64,000 bases of DNA from Alkalimarinus coralli (GCF_023650515.1 NZ_CP096016.1:236001-300000); one strand, 5' to 3'. Positions 34,216 through 45,014 are shown, numbered from the stretch's first letter. The notes: generated by a model from the letters alone, not told the origin. Made by a program: numbers and translations.

Positions 34216-35559
34216 TTAGACCTCTTGGAAGGCGCTTTTTATCAAGTTTTCGAGGCGCGCTTCAACCTTTTCTTTGATGACTTCATTTGGGATTTTCTGC
34301 ACCAGTTCATTTACAAAACCAAGGGTTAACATGGTCGCTGCATGGTCTGGCGCAATACCGCGTGTAACAAGGTAGTAGAGCTCTTCTTCGTCCAGTTGGC
34401 CAATGGTGGTTCCATGTGCACACTTGACATCGTCTGCGTAAATCTCTAACTCGGGTTTGGTATCAATCTCAGCATTGGATGAAAGTAGAAGGTTCTTGTT
34501 GCTCATTGCCCCCGAGGTTTTCTGCGCATCACGATGAATCATAATGCGGCCATTAAATACAATATGGGAGCTGTCGCCCGCAATACAACGGTAGTTTTCT
34601 TCACTTTGACAGTGAGCTGAAATATGCTCGATTTCGGTGTGATTGTCGTAGTGCTGTTTTTCAAGGGTTACGCAAACACCATCCAGCGAGCACTCGGCAC
34701 CGGGCTCAATAAGCTTAACTTTAAGATCGTGCCGTCTTAGGTTTCCACCCAGGCCTATGTTGTAACTGTTAAATCGGCTATCTCTGTGCTGAGTCACTTT
34801 GGTCAGGCTTACATTGGAGATCTGTTCTTGCTCGGTGTTCAAGCGGATGTAGTTCAGTTCGGCCTGCGCGTTGAGTACCACTTCGGTTACACCGGCCGTC
34901 AGGAGCTCAGACTCGGTGTTGCCACTGAACTCTTCAATCAAGGTTGCTTCAGCACCTTGCTCTGCGACAAAAAACACTCGGGCTGCATTGGTTCCGTGGC
35001 CTTCAGAGTAGAAGTGCACTTGTATTGGTTTATCAATTTTTGCATTTTTTGAGACGGAGATATAAACCCCGTCTGACAAGTAGGATGCATTGATTGCAGC
35101 AAATGGAAACTGTGTACCTGAAGCAAGTGTACCGGGCGCGTCAGCAGTGTCGTCGCCAGAAGGAATAGAGCTGGCAATAACCTGTTCAGCTTCTTCGTTT
35201 GATAGTGCTGAAAATGGTTTAATGGTTAACTGATCGCTCTCAGGCAGCCTTGATTTGCTGGCATCAAAGTGCCCGTTTACGAATACAACCAGATACCCAT
35301 CCAGGTCTACGAAATCGTTGTTGGGGGTGAACTCAGTGATCGCCTGTAAAGGTGCAGCCACTGCGTCTGTCATTTTCAGGTGTCGACTGGAGTAGCGCCA
35401 ATCCTCAGTTTTTCTTGTAGGCAAAGCGCATTGCTCTAACTGGTGCTGTTGGCTCTCCCTGAAGGCCACCAGCCACGGGGCTGAAGAGCGGGCTTCATCA
35501 TGATTTAGTGCTTTTGATGCATCAACAAAAGCGTTTGGGAAATTGAGTGTCGCACTCAT
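34216..35559 (-). CDS. sufD: SufD, Fe-S scaffold complex subunit
   Basis: 447 residues. Recognisable from KTEDWRYSSRHL (about 46-57), the beta-helix core (about 150-380) and the C-terminal CAHGTTIGQLDEEELYYLVTRGI, followed by a helical end. With SufB and SufC it forms the SufBC2D scaffold that builds clusters. It is separated from sufC by an unusually long 143-bp gap for this operon, in which I see only short direct repeats (GCTTGGCA) and no gene. Confidence 0.94.
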   Translation of the reverse strand: MSATLNFPNAFVDASKALNHDEARSSAPWLVAFRESQQHQLEQCALPTRKTEDWRYSSRHLKMTDAVAAPLQAITEFTPNNDFVDLDGYLVVFVNGHFDASKSRLPESDQLTIKPFSALSNEEAEQVIASSIPSGDDTADAPGTLASGTQFPFAAINASYLSDGVYISVSKNAKIDKPIQVHFYSEGHGTNAARVFFVAEQGAEATLIEEFSGNTESELLTAGVTEVVLNAQAELNYIRLNTEQEQISNVSLTKVTQHRDSRFNSYNIGLGGNLRRHDLKVKLIEPGAECSLDGVCVTLEKQHYDNHTEIEHISAHCQSEENYRCIAGDSSHIVFNGRIMIHRDAQKTSGAMSNKNLLLSSNAEIDTKPELEIYADDVKCAHGTTIGQLDEEELYYLVTRGIAPDHAATMLTLGFVNELVQKIPNEVIKEKVEARLENLIKSAFQEV

Positions 35560-35702
35560 TCAATGACTCCTGAAATTCTAAACACAGCTTGGCAATCGGG
35601 TTAACTTAAGGGCTTGGCAGTCTTGTTTGCGTTGGCCACTACGTTCGGTAGTGACGATTCTGTGCAGTAAAGACGTTCGATCATTAAGACGCTTGATCGT
35701 CA

Positions 35703-36452
35703 CTATTGTTCGTCAATGCCAAGCCAGCCATAGCCTTTCTCTTCCAGTTCCAGGGCTAACTCTTTGCCGCCGGATTTAATAATCTTTCCTTTCGCGAGTA
35801 CATGCACATAGTCTGGTACGATGTAGTCGAGTAACCGCTGATAGTGTGTCACCATAATGACTGACTTATCAGGCGCTCGCAGCGCGTTAACACCATCGGC
35901 CACTACTTTCAGAGCATCGATATCAAGCCCTGAATCTGTTTCATCGAGTATCGCCAGTTTCGGCTCAAGCATCAGCATTTGCATGATCTCGTTGCGCTTT
36001 TTCTCTCCGCCAGAGAAACCTTCATTAACGCCACGCTTCAAGAATGCAGGGTCGAGATTAACCTGTTTGATTTTTTCTTTGGCACGCTTCATGAAGGATA
36101 CGGCATCAATTTCTTCTTCGCCGTTGTACTCACGAATGCTGTTGATTGCGGTTCTGAGAAATTGCAGGTTGCTGACACCGGGAATTTCAACAGGGTATTG
36201 AAAGGCTAGAAAAATACCTTCTCGTGCGCGCTGTTCGGTTGGCATTTCGATTAGCGACTTGCCATCGAGAGTGACGTCACCGCCGGTAATGTCATAGGCT
36301 TCGTTGCCAGCCAGTACTTGAGACAGGGTGCTTTTTCCTGATCCGTTAGGCCCCATGATGGCATGAACTTCTCCAGGGCGAACTTCCAGGTCAATCCCTT
36401 TTAGTATCTGGGTTCCTTCGACTGATGCTTGTAAGTTGCTAATTTTTAACAT
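35703..36452 (-). CDS. sufC: SufC, ATPase of the SufBCD complex
   Basis: 249 residues from ATG 36452 (AGAGAG six bases before); an upstream non-ATG start would add five residues. Walker A GPNGSGKST (about 34-42), ABC signature FSGGEKKRNEIMQ (about 143-155), Walker B LAILDETDSGLDID and the H-loop THYQR are all intact. A family-typical short ABC ATPase; it drives conformational change in SufB and SufD. It follows sufB by about 119 bp. Confidence 0.95.
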   Translation of the reverse strand: MLKISNLQASVEGTQILKGIDLEVRPGEVHAIMGPNGSGKSTLSQVLAGNEAYDITGGDVTLDGKSLIEMPTEQRAREGIFLAFQYPVEIPGVSNLQFLRTAINSIREYNGEEEIDAVSFMKRAKEKIKQVNLDPAFLKRGVNEGFSGGEKKRNEIMQMLMLEPKLAILDETDSGLDIDALKVVADGVNALRAPDKSVIMVTHYQRLLDYIVPDYVHVLAKGKIIKSGGKELALELEEKGYGWLGIDEQ

Positions 36453-36571
36453 TACTATCTCTCTCAAACACTGAATCGTTGCTCATAGTATTGATGAACA
36501 GCTTTATAAATATTCTACTGGGTATTAGCTAGTTCGTGATTAAACCGGGCCGTGATTTAACCAGGTCGTGG

Positions 36572-38020
36572 TTAGCCGACCGAGCCTTCAAGGCTGACTT
36601 CCAGTAACTTGGTGGCTTCTACGGCGAACTCCATCGGCAACTCTTTGAATACCTCTTTACAAAAGCCGTTTACAATCATTGATACGGCTCGTTCTGCATC
36701 CATGCCTCGTTGCTGGCATAGGAAGAGTTGATCATCACTGACCTTTGAGGTAGTTGCCTCATGCTCGATGATGGCGCTTTTATTCTTGCTCTCGATGTAA
36801 GGGAAGGTGTGGGCTCCGCATTTGTCGCCGATGAGCAGTGAGTCGCACTGAGTGTAGTTGCGGGCATTTTCTGCGTTGGGGCCAAACTTGACCAGCCCCC
36901 GGTAGCTGCTGTCGCTTTTACCTGCCGAAATACCCTTGGCGATAATTGTGCTCTTGGTGTTTTTACCCAGGTGAATCATCTTGGTGCCGGTATCGGCTTG
37001 CTGGAAATTATTCGTTAATGCAACAGAATAAAACTCACCCACGCTGTTATCGCCACGCAAAATACAGCTTGGGTATTTCCAGGTGATAGCGGAGCCGGTT
37101 TCAACCTGTGTCCAGGATACTTTAGAGTTTTTACCGATACAGGTGGCACGTTTGGTTACAAAGTTGTAAATACCGCCTTTGCCTTCTTCGTCACCGGGAT
37201 ACCAGTTTTGAACGGTCGAGTATTTGATTTCAGAATCATCAAGAAGCACCAGCTCAACAACGGCGGCGTGCAATTGGTTTTCATCACGCATTGGGGCTGT
37301 GCAGCCTTCGAGATAGCTCACGTGGCTACCTTCATCCGCAATGATCAGTGTGCGTTCAAACTGGCCGGTATTGGCTTCGTTAATTCGGAAATAGGTTGAG
37401 AGTTCTAACGGGCAACGAACGCCCTTGGGAATGTAAACAAAGGAACCATCACTGAATACCGCAGAGTTTAGGGCCGCGTAAAAGTTGTCGCGCTGAGGGA
37501 CAACGGTGCCAAGATACTTCTTAACCAGTTCAGGGTACTCTTGAATCGCTTCGGAGATCGGGCAAAAGATAACACCAGCTTCAGCCAGCTGTTCTTTAAA
37601 GGTTGTTGCAACAGAGACACTATCAAAAACAACATCGACCGCAACCCCTGCCAGACGCGCACGTTCGTGTAGTGGAATACCCAGCTTTTCATAGGTTCGC
37701 AGCAGTTCCGGGTCAACCTCGTCGAGGCTTTTAGGGGCGTTTTCTTGAGACTTTGGGGCAGAGTAATAGGATATGTCATCAAAGTCGATGGCAGGGAAAT
37801 TTACATGAGCCCACTCAGGTGTATCCATTTCAGCCCAGGCTCTATAAGCTTTTAAGCGCCACTCCAGCATCCATTCCGGCTCATTCTTGCGGGCAGAAAT
37901 TTTACGAACGGTCTCTTCATTAAGCCCAGGCGCGAAAGTTTCTGACTCTATATCAGTCACAAAGCCGTGCTTGTACTCTTTCTTAATAAGTTCGTTAACC
38001 GATTTACCGGAGTCTGACAT
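36572..38020 (-). CDS. sufB: SufB, Fe-S scaffold subunit
   Basis: 482 residues. Signature VFCDSVSV-like [29 protein letters not shown]-type start ([13 protein letters not shown]), [18 protein letters not shown] (about 195-212) and the C-terminal [20 protein letters not shown] with the Cys/Glu residues of scaffold binding. It is first in the leftward operon. There is no iscR gene between it and the next gene (38381), although SUF operons of this type often begin with one; the upstream region has an IscR-like site instead. Confidence 0.96.
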   Translation of the reverse strand: MSDSGKSVNELIKKEYKHGFVTDIESETFAPGLNEETVRKISARKNEPEWMLEWRLKAYRAWAEMDTPEWAHVNFPAIDFDDISYYSAPKSQENAPKSLDEVDPELLRTYEKLGIPLHERARLAGVAVDVVFDSVSVATTFKEQLAEAGVIFCPISEAIQEYPELVKKYLGTVVPQRDNFYAALNSAVFSDGSFVYIPKGVRCPLELSTYFRINEANTGQFERTLIIADEGSHVSYLEGCTAPMRDENQLHAAVVELVLLDDSEIKYSTVQNWYPGDEEGKGGIYNFVTKRATCIGKNSKVSWTQVETGSAITWKYPSCILRGDNSVGEFYSVALTNNFQQADTGTKMIHLGKNTKSTIIAKGISAGKSDSSYRGLVKFGPNAENARNYTQCDSLLIGDKCGAHTFPYIESKNKSAIIEHEATTSKVSDDQLFLCQQRGMDAERAVSMIVNGFCKEVFKELPMEFAVEATKLLEVSLEGSVG

Positions 38021-38380
38021 GCTTTAATTCTCCGCATTCTCTCAAATAATGCTTGGTATGCGTTAATTAATGACACCACATGGCGAGCGGGCTGCCAGCG
38101 ATGTTATCTAGGTTGTATCGCTCTGTTCGTATCTTTTGTTGAGGGTATTTTACAATAACCAAGTAAAATAGTCAGGTATTATTTTTGGTGGTGATCAAAA
38201 GAGAGCAAATTTTAATCTTTTTTGCTGTAAAGTAGAACCGTTAGTTGTGTTCTGAGAGGATTAATTTCAGGTCGGATGCCCGAGATACTGTAGTTAAACA
38301 GCCGCGTGTCGGGCATGCCTTGGTTTAGGTCAAGAAGTCGTGAAAATAACGTCGTGCAAAGGTTTCAATTTAATATGACG
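38021..38380. other. Control region of the suf operon
   Basis: 360 bp without a gene. It holds the IscR-type-1-like site (38155-38179) and the leader of sufB. The right part (about 38260-38380) has no feature I can name. Confidence 0.5.
38155..38179 (-). promoter_or_regulatory. IscR type-1-like site upstream of sufB
   Basis: A 25-bp site: ATAACCAAGT - AAAAT - AGTCAGGTAT. The right half matches the known IscR type 1 consensus half (AGTCrrsTAT) exactly; the left half is partial (ATA, CC, A, T). It lies 135 bp upstream of sufB. Confidence 0.5.
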
Positions 38381-38809
38381 TTATTTTTCAAATAGTGCGT
38401 CTATATCGGTATTGTAGGCGACGTCTACCAGCTTCCACCCTTTGCGTGGCTGATAGTAGTTGATCTCCCATATGATGGCGGCATTATCAAACTTGAGTAG
38501 ATACTTCTGCTTAAAAAAGTGGTCTTTAATGCTGCCGGTTGTAATAAGGTCATAAGAAATTGGCTCGCCTAACTGCTCCCTTACTTTTGTCATGAATGTC
38601 GACATCTCGCTGGCTTGTTGCATCAGGCGCTCCGAATCACCGCCTACTGTGGCCAGCATCTCTTTGTAGGCGTTTTTTGTTTTTCCTTTCATTAACAAAG
38701 ACATAAAGTGATCGCCCGCGGCTGTAAGATCGTCTTTAGTGTCTTTGGCTTGCGCCACGCTGCTGAATGCAAATACCAAGCTGAGTAGTGCAATATAAAA
38801 ACTGCGCAT
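38381..38809 (-). CDS. Periplasmic DUF4019-like protein
   Basis: 142 residues with a signal peptide (cleavage AQA/KD, about residue 21). A cystatin/NTF2-like alpha+beta fold is suggested by helix (LTAAGDHFMSLLMKGKTKNA, about 29-48) followed by strands ending LLKFDNAAIIWEINYYQ and GWKLVDVAYNTDI. DUF4019 or similar small periplasmic families have this order. Function unknown. Single gene, 360 bp away from sufB in the same direction, so probably not part of that operon. Confidence 0.7.
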   Translation of the reverse strand: MRSFYIALLSLVFAFSSVAQAKDTKDDLTAAGDHFMSLLMKGKTKNAYKEMLATVGGDSERLMQQASEMSTFMTKVREQLGEPISYDLITTGSIKDHFFKQKYLLKFDNAAIIWEINYYQPRKGWKLVDVAYNTDIDALFEK

Positions 38810-38967
38810 ATTGTTATATCCCTGGCTGAATTTAAGCGAAAATTGTATTTATGAAAACTTGCAACATCATACCTTAAGGTCCATCTTTAATGTAGTCGTT
38901 GCCTTTGTGGCTTACGTGTTGGCCATTAGTCCAATTAAGGGCTATTAGTAGTGTGTGAGGTGTTGGC

Positions 38968-39135
38968 ATGAGCGATTTTGAAAAAGAGCATCCTCTAATG
39001 AATGAAGTGACTCGAACCATTAATCAGCTTTATACCCATAAAAAAGATGAGAAGGTTCTTCAGGAGTTGCTAAGCCATAAGGGCGTCTCGAAACAGCCGC
39101 AGGCCGTCAAGAATACCAATGCAGACGCCGAATAA
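38968..39135 (+). CDS. Small hypothetical protein
   Basis: 55 residues from ATG 38968, with GAGG seven bases upstream. Polar and helical: MSDFEKEHPLMNEVTRTINQ, then LYTHKKDEKVLQELLSHKGV. No signal peptide or membrane segment. The compact helical look and good RBS favour a real gene; the family is not recognised. The region is followed by a terminator-like stem. Confidence 0.55.
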   Translation: MSDFEKEHPLMNEVTRTINQLYTHKKDEKVLQELLSHKGVSKQPQAVKNTNADAE

Positions 39136-39175
39136 GGCCGTTCTTGAGCCTGTTAATTGAGCCTGCACTTACAGC

Positions 39176-39226
39176 AAGCGTCTTTATTCCCATAGATAGA
39201 TATAAGGGAATAGGGGGCGTTTTTGT
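39176..39226 (+). terminator. Terminator-like stem-loop
   Basis: TATTCCC (39184-39190...) and GGGAATA form a stem extended imperfectly by GCG/GGGCGT, followed by TTTTT. It ends the 55-residue gene. Confidence 0.55.
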
Positions 39227-39288
39227 GTTGAAAAATGCGATTAAGTCGTATTTACGCGATTAAATATAAATGAGGGTATAAGCGGTTT

Positions 39289-39669
39289 ATGGAATATACA
39301 ATTTTGCAGTCTCTTGGTGTTAAAGATATAGATCATATAGAGCGCTACTCTGTTCGCACGGAAGGGGGGAGTGATGTTCTAAAAATATACTATGAGAAGA
39401 AAAAAGGGCAGTTATTCCATAGAAGCGAAAAGTTTAAATTCTCTCGCTCCTCACGGGGTGTCAGGTCTTCGACAGACCCTAACGCATACAAAGAAATAAG
39501 TGAGGTTTCGCCGATGCTGACAAAAGTTATGGCGGAGCTGGATGATATTGTTGAGCACGAACATCAGGAGCAAGATGCGAAGGCAAAGATTCTGGCCGAC
39601 CTGAGGCATCTTGAAAAAGTTGTTCAGCAGAAAATTATGGAAATAGAAGAGCAGCTGGACAGAATATAA
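39289..39669 (+). CDS. yaeH: YaeH family protein (UPF0325/DUF3461)
   Basis: 126 residues. Similar to E. coli YaeH along its length by eye: LQSLGVKDIDHIERYSVRTE, VLKIYYEKKKGQLFHRSEKF, YKEISEVSPMLTKVMAELD and KAKILADLRHLEKVVQQKI align with the corresponding segments. Function is unknown in all species. The C-terminal 40 residues form an amphipathic helix pair. The stop is 2 bp from the stop of convergent ycgB. Confidence 0.88.
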   Translation: MEYTILQSLGVKDIDHIERYSVRTEGGSDVLKIYYEKKKGQLFHRSEKFKFSRSSRGVRSSTDPNAYKEISEVSPMLTKVMAELDDIVEHEHQEQDAKAKILADLRHLEKVVQQKIMEIEEQLDRI

Positions 39670-39671
39670 AC

Positions 39672-41210
39672 CTAGCTGTCTTCTGCTGCCGTGAGCGAGT
39701 CTTCAAGTGGTGGACAATGATAATCGTCGACCACTTTATCTCCATTTTTCTTGTCGTAAATAACGCTTTCCAGATGGATATCGAACCCCCAAAGCCTGTG
39801 GATATGCTTCAACACGTCATCGGTATCGCTCTCCATGGGGACTCGGTCAACAGGGATGTGCCGAAGAGTAAGTGACCGGTCACCTCTAATATCAACATTC
39901 CATACCTGAATATTGGGTTCTCTGTAGCTCAGGTTGTACTGCCTTGCGAGTTGCTCCCTCACAATCTGGTAACCGTTTTCGTCATGTATCGCTTTGATGT
40001 GATATTCGTTCTCCATATCATCATCCATAATGGAAAACAGCTTTAAGTCGCGAATGACTTTGGGCGACAGGAATTGAAGAATAAAGCTTTCATCTTTGAA
40101 GTTCTCCATTGCAAAGTGAATGGTCGTTAACCAGTCACTCCCTGCGATGTCGGGGAACCACTGTTTGTCTTCTTCTGTTGGGTTCTCACAGATACGGCGA
40201 ATATCCTGATACATGGAGAACCCCAACGTGTAAGGGTTGATGCCACTATACCAGGGGCTGTCAAACGGAGGTTGATAAGTAACCGCAGTGTGAGACTGCA
40301 AAAACTCGATCATAAACCCATCGGTGACCAGCCCTTTGTCGTAGAGTCGATTGAGGATTGTGTAGTGCCAGAACGTTGCCCAACCTTCGTTCATCACTTG
40401 GGTTTGCCGTTGTGGATAAAAATATTGAGCTATCTTGCGTACAATCCTGACGATCTCCCGTTGCCAAGGCTCTAATAAGGGGGCGTTTTTTTCAATAAAA
40501 TAGAGCAGGTTCTCTTGAGGCTCTTTTGGGAATCGTTGTTGCTTGCCAGATTTGGCTTTTCCAGGTTTTGTTGGCAGCGTTCGCCAGAGTTCATTCACCT
40601 GCTGTTGCAAATACTCCTCACGTTCTTGCTGCCTGTTCTTTTCCTCTTCCGCAGAGATAGGCGGAGGACGCTTGTAGCGATCCACGCCGTGGTTCATGAT
40701 GGCGTGGCATGAATCCAGAAACTGCTCCACTGTTTCAAGCCCGTGGCGCTCTTCGCACTTGGATATATAGTTTCTGGCAAATAGGAGATAGTCGATAATC
40801 GCACTGGCATCTGTCCAGGTTTTGAACAGGTAATTACCTTTAAAAAACGAGTTGTGTCCATAGGCGGCATGTGCAATGACCAATGCCTGCATGGTGATGG
40901 TGTTTTCCTCCATCAGATAAGCGATACAGGGGTTAGAGTTAATCACGATTTCATAGGCCAACCCCATCTGGCCGCGCTTGTAGCGTTTAGAGGTGTTTAG
41001 AAACTGTTTTCCGAAAGACCAGTGGTGATAACCAACGGGCATGCCAACAGACGAATAGGCATCCATCATTTGTTCGGCACTGATCACTTCGATTTGATTG
41101 GGGTAGGTGTCGAGCTTAAACTCCTGAGCAATTTTGGCAATCTCCTCGTCGTACTGCTCGATTAGCTCAAAAGTCCACTCTGATCCGGTTGAAATCGGTT
41201 TTTTGCTCAT
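39672..41210 (-). CDS. ycgB: SpoVR family protein YcgB
   Basis: 512 residues from ATG 41210; eight in-frame codons upstream lack a family match. Conserved segments: YHHWSFGKQF, YEIVINSNPCIAYLMEENTI, HAAYGHNSFFKGNYLF, CEERHGLETVEQFLDSCHA and MNEGWATFWHYTI. The family is conserved with YeaG and YeaH in stationary-phase or nitrogen-stress regulons, but its biochemistry is undefined. The gene is third of the leftward yeaG-yeaH-ycgB set, with 179 bp between it and yeaH. Confidence 0.93.
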   Translation of the reverse strand: MSKKPISTGSEWTFELIEQYDEEIAKIAQEFKLDTYPNQIEVISAEQMMDAYSSVGMPVGYHHWSFGKQFLNTSKRYKRGQMGLAYEIVINSNPCIAYLMEENTITMQALVIAHAAYGHNSFFKGNYLFKTWTDASAIIDYLLFARNYISKCEERHGLETVEQFLDSCHAIMNHGVDRYKRPPPISAEEEKNRQQEREEYLQQQVNELWRTLPTKPGKAKSGKQQRFPKEPQENLLYFIEKNAPLLEPWQREIVRIVRKIAQYFYPQRQTQVMNEGWATFWHYTILNRLYDKGLVTDGFMIEFLQSHTAVTYQPPFDSPWYSGINPYTLGFSMYQDIRRICENPTEEDKQWFPDIAGSDWLTTIHFAMENFKDESFILQFLSPKVIRDLKLFSIMDDDMENEYHIKAIHDENGYQIVREQLARQYNLSYREPNIQVWNVDIRGDRSLTLRHIPVDRVPMESDTDDVLKHIHRLWGFDIHLESVIYDKKNGDKVVDDYHCPPLEDSLTAAEDS

Positions 41211-41388
41211 AAACACACTCTCATGGTCAATCACTACTTAAGTATAGCTTATGACTGTTTTGAAAACGGAAAATAGAACTGACACCTTTTGTAGGTTTAA
41301 TGGTTACACTAAGTGTCGAAAGGCCTTGGTCATTCCATATTGGCGCTGTTTCTGGTCTTTCTCAGCGTTCACAAAAACTCCCTCAGCC

Positions 41389-42684
41389 TCAGGCATTTTT
41401 CTTCTGAAACAGTTTGCGAAAAACGGGGTAGATATCGCCGGAATCGACAATCTGTTGCATCGCAAAACTGTCTTCAAATTGACCGCTGAGCTTTTCATAT
41501 TCGTGCCACAGCATTTGATGCTCGTGTGGGGTTATTTCGATATACGAATAGTACTGCACCATCGGCAGTATTTTTTCACTGAGTAGTTTGCCGCATAACG
41601 GAGAGTCATCGTTCCAGTTATCGCCGTCTGAGGCTTGAGCGGCATAGATATTCCAATCGCTGGCAGGGTAGCGTTGCTCCATTACTTCGTTCATTAGCTT
41701 TAGTGCGCTGGATACTATGGTGCCCCCGGTTTCGCGTGAATAGAAGAACTCCTCCTCATCGACTTCTTTCGCACTGGTATGGTGGCGTATAAAGACCACA
41801 TCAATTTTCTGATAGTTTCGCCTTAAAAACATATAGAGAAGAATAAAAAAGCGTTTGGCGATATCTTTGTGCATCTGGCTCATTGACCCGGATACATCCA
41901 TCAGGCAGAACATAACGGCGCTGGTGGTGGGAATAGGTTGTTTAATATGTTGATTAAACTTGAGGTCAAACTCGTCTATCCAGGGGATTTTTTTGACCCG
42001 CTCTTTCAATCGTTGGATTTCATCTTTTAAACTTTTAATTAGGTCCTTGTTGCTGAACGCCGGGTCTTTAACCTCCGGTGCGGACTCTAACTCTTCGAGT
42101 TTTCTTTCGAGTTTGCGAATGGCTTCGCGAGACTTGCCTGTGAGGGCAATACGGCGAGCGTAGGCACCTCTTAAGGAGCGCACAATATTGATCTTGGCGG
42201 GTACGCCTTTGTTTGAGAAACCCGCTCTGACGTATTTATATGAGGTGGTATCTTTAAGCTGTTTTTTGATCAGGTTGGGCAGTTCCAAGTCTTCGAACAT
42301 AAAGTCCAAAAACTCTTCCTGAGAGATATTGAAAACAAACTCATCCATGCCTTCGCCGGAGTCACTGGCCTGCCCGGAACCACTGCCAGCACCCGTCCCG
42401 GAAGGCGGTCTGGGGAGTGTATCGCCTGCTACGAACTCTTTGTTGCCGGGGTGAATCGCTTCACGCTTGCCGCCCTGGCCATGCCGGAATACAGGCTCAG
42501 CAATATCCTTGGCGGGGATGCTGACGCTTTCACCCCGTTCAATATCGGTAATACTGCGCTTATCAATCGCGTCTGACACGGCCTTCTTGATATGGTGACG
42601 ATAGCGTTTAAGAAAGCGTTCACGGTTAACTGCGCTCTTATTTTTACCGTTAAGGCGGCGATCGATAACATGGGTTATCCCCAT
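41389..42684 (-). CDS. yeaH: YeaH/YhbH family protein (DUF444)
   Basis: 431 residues. The C-terminal half has a von Willebrand A-like core with a MIDAS motif DVSGSM in [18 protein letters not shown] and a second conserved segment [16 protein letters not shown]. The N-terminus is basic ([20 protein letters not shown]). It acts with YeaG kinase in stress adaptation. It is second in the operon, 103 bp after yeaG. A Gly/Ser-rich linker lies at about 90-115. Confidence 0.93.
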   Translation of the reverse strand: MGITHVIDRRLNGKNKSAVNRERFLKRYRHHIKKAVSDAIDKRSITDIERGESVSIPAKDIAEPVFRHGQGGKREAIHPGNKEFVAGDTLPRPPSGTGAGSGSGQASDSGEGMDEFVFNISQEEFLDFMFEDLELPNLIKKQLKDTTSYKYVRAGFSNKGVPAKINIVRSLRGAYARRIALTGKSREAIRKLERKLEELESAPEVKDPAFSNKDLIKSLKDEIQRLKERVKKIPWIDEFDLKFNQHIKQPIPTTSAVMFCLMDVSGSMSQMHKDIAKRFFILLYMFLRRNYQKIDVVFIRHHTSAKEVDEEEFFYSRETGGTIVSSALKLMNEVMEQRYPASDWNIYAAQASDGDNWNDDSPLCGKLLSEKILPMVQYYSYIEITPHEHQMLWHEYEKLSGQFEDSFAMQQIVDSGDIYPVFRKLFQKKNA

Positions 42685-42787
42685 AGTTTACCTCCGGTTT
42701 TTGACCTCCAACTACAGTACATGTGTCGGCTTGGCTGTATGTCTGTGATATACCGCCGACACGCTGCCTATATTGCCAGGCTCGCGT

Positions 42788-44710
42788 CTACTGTGACTTG
42801 CGTACTCTGAGATACCATTCTGCCAAAAGGCGAACCTGTTTCTCGGTATAGCCCCTGTCTATCATCCGATCGACAAACTCCTCATGCTTGGTTTTGTCTT
42901 CATTAGACGCTTTAGCATTGAATGATATAACGGGGAGTAGATCCTCTGTATTGGAGAACATTTTTTTCTCGATCACGGTTCTCAGTTTCTCATAGCTTAA
43001 CCAGGAGGGGTTGTTACCTGAATTGTTGGCCCTCGCTCTAAGTACAAAGTTGACAATCTCATTTCTGAAATCTTTTGGATTGCTGATGCCAGCTGGTTTT
43101 TCAATTTTTTCCAGCTCTTCATTGATTGACGCACGATTCAGAATCTCACCGGTTTCGGGGTCTCTGTATTCCTGATCCTGAATCCAGAAGTCGGCGTAGG
43201 TAACGTAGCGGTCAAAAATATTCTGACCATATTCAGAGTATGATTCGAGATACGCGGTTTGAATCTCTTTCCCGATAAACTCGACATAGTGCGGAGCCAG
43301 GTACTCTTTGATATAACGAAGATAGCGTTCTGAAACTTCTGGTGGAAATTGCTCTTGCTCAATCTGCTTCTCAAGCACATACAGCAGGTGAACAGGGTTG
43401 GCGGCAATTTCTGTGGTGTCAAAGTTAAATACTTTCGAGAGTATCTTGAACGCAAAGCGGGTTGATAACCCCTCCATGCCTTCGTTGACGCCCGCCGCGT
43501 CTTTGTATTCCTGAATAGATTTGGCCTTTGGGTCGGTGTCTTTAATATTCTGCCCGTCATAGACTTTCATTTTGGAGAATACGCTGGAATTCTCCGGTTC
43601 ATTGAGTCTTGAAAGCACCGAGAACTGGCCCAGCATTGCCAGCGTGTCAGGGGCGCAATGAGCATTCGATAATGAGCTGTTTTTCAACAGTTTGTCGTAT
43701 ATCTTGATCTCTTCGGTGACCCTGAGGCAGTAGGGCACTTTGACGATATAGATTCGATCAAGAAACGCTTCATTGTTTTTGTTGTTTCTGAATGACTGCC
43801 ATTCAGACTCATTCGAGTGAGCCAGTATAATGCCTTCAAACGGCACTGAGCTCATACCCTCAGTGGTGTTGTAGTTGCCTTCTTGAGTCGCTGTGAGTAG
43901 CGGGTGAAGTACCTTGATAGGCGCTTTAAACATCTCTACAAATTCCATCAGCCCCTGGTTAGCCCGGCATAAGCCGCCACTAAAACTGTAGGCATCCGGG
44001 TCATCTTGAGGGTACTCTTCCAGCATCCTGATATTTACTTTGCCGACCAGAGAGGATATATCCTGGTTATTTTCGTCTCCGGGTTCTGTCTTGGATATCG
44101 CGACCTGGTCTAAAATTGAAGGCCAGAGTTTTACGACCCGAAACTGACTGATATCACCATTGTATTCATGCAGGCGTTTGACGGCCCAGGGCGACATAAT
44201 GGAATTCAGATAACGGCGGGGGATACCGTATTCATCTTCCAGAATCGGGCCATCTTCTTCAGCATCGAACAGAGCCAATGGAGACTCCTGAACAGGGGAG
44301 CCTTTAATGGCATAAAAAGGGATCTTCTGCATCAGCTGCTTTAGTTTTTCTGCGAGCGATGATTTACCGCCACCAACTGGCCCCAGCAGGTAAAGAATTT
44401 GTTTCTTCTCTTCAAGGCCTTGAGCCGCGTGTTTGAAGAACGAAACCATCTGTTCAACACACTCTTCCATGCCGAAGAAGTCATCGAACTCCTGATAACG
44501 TTTGATTATTTTGTTTGAGAAAATACGGCTGAGACGGGGGTCTTTGGAGGTATCGACAAGCTCTGGCTCACCGATAGCGAGCAGTATACGCTCTGCGGCC
44601 GTTGCATACGCGGAAGGGTCATCTTTGCAGACTTTTAAATACTCTTCGAGTGTATACTCTTCTTGCTGTGTCGACTCGTACCGCGACTGGAAGTGGTTAA
44701 AAATACTCAT
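42788..44710 (-). CDS. yeaG: PrkA/YeaG serine protein kinase
   Basis: 640 residues, the usual length. N-terminal AAA-type ATPase domain with Walker A LLGPVGGGKSS (about 108-118), then the PrkA C-terminal kinase domain. Other conserved segments are GLCRANQGLMEFVEMFKAPI, TATQEGNYN and SFRNNKNNEAFLDRI. In E. coli YeaG is induced in stationary phase and nitrogen limitation; regulation here is not visible. It is first in the leftward operon. Confidence 0.95.
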   Translation of the reverse strand: MSIFNHFQSRYESTQQEEYTLEEYLKVCKDDPSAYATAAERILLAIGEPELVDTSKDPRLSRIFSNKIIKRYQEFDDFFGMEECVEQMVSFFKHAAQGLEEKKQILYLLGPVGGGKSSLAEKLKQLMQKIPFYAIKGSPVQESPLALFDAEEDGPILEDEYGIPRRYLNSIMSPWAVKRLHEYNGDISQFRVVKLWPSILDQVAISKTEPGDENNQDISSLVGKVNIRMLEEYPQDDPDAYSFSGGLCRANQGLMEFVEMFKAPIKVLHPLLTATQEGNYNTTEGMSSVPFEGIILAHSNESEWQSFRNNKNNEAFLDRIYIVKVPYCLRVTEEIKIYDKLLKNSSLSNAHCAPDTLAMLGQFSVLSRLNEPENSSVFSKMKVYDGQNIKDTDPKAKSIQEYKDAAGVNEGMEGLSTRFAFKILSKVFNFDTTEIAANPVHLLYVLEKQIEQEQFPPEVSERYLRYIKEYLAPHYVEFIGKEIQTAYLESYSEYGQNIFDRYVTYADFWIQDQEYRDPETGEILNRASINEELEKIEKPAGISNPKDFRNEIVNFVLRARANNSGNNPSWLSYEKLRTVIEKKMFSNTEDLLPVISFNAKASNEDKTKHEEFVDRMIDRGYTEKQVRLLAEWYLRVRKSQ

Positions 44711-45014
44711 AAAGCCCCCTGGAATATTACCCCAATTTACACAATGCTTTCCTCTGTACTTTCTTTAATGAAACGTCCTTTCAATGGTACTTTTCTCTAA
44801 TAAATGTTTTTAGTTTCTCACGTCTCTCAAAACCGCAACCTTGCTGAGCTATACCTAGCTGAACCGTGCTGGCCTGTTAGTAACGGCTCCAGTTTAGAAA
44901 GAGATATTCTTATTATAAGGTTAGTCGAGATTTTTAATATTGGACAGAAATGGTAATGTTTAGTTCCTGATATGAGATATAGACTTCACAGTAGAAATCG
45001 CGTTAGGAGGTTAA
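44711..45014. other. Divergent intergenic region, yeaG/hydroxyacid dehydrogenase
   Basis: 304 bp without a gene. It should contain both promoters. I see no repeat or clear operator. Confidence 0.5.
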
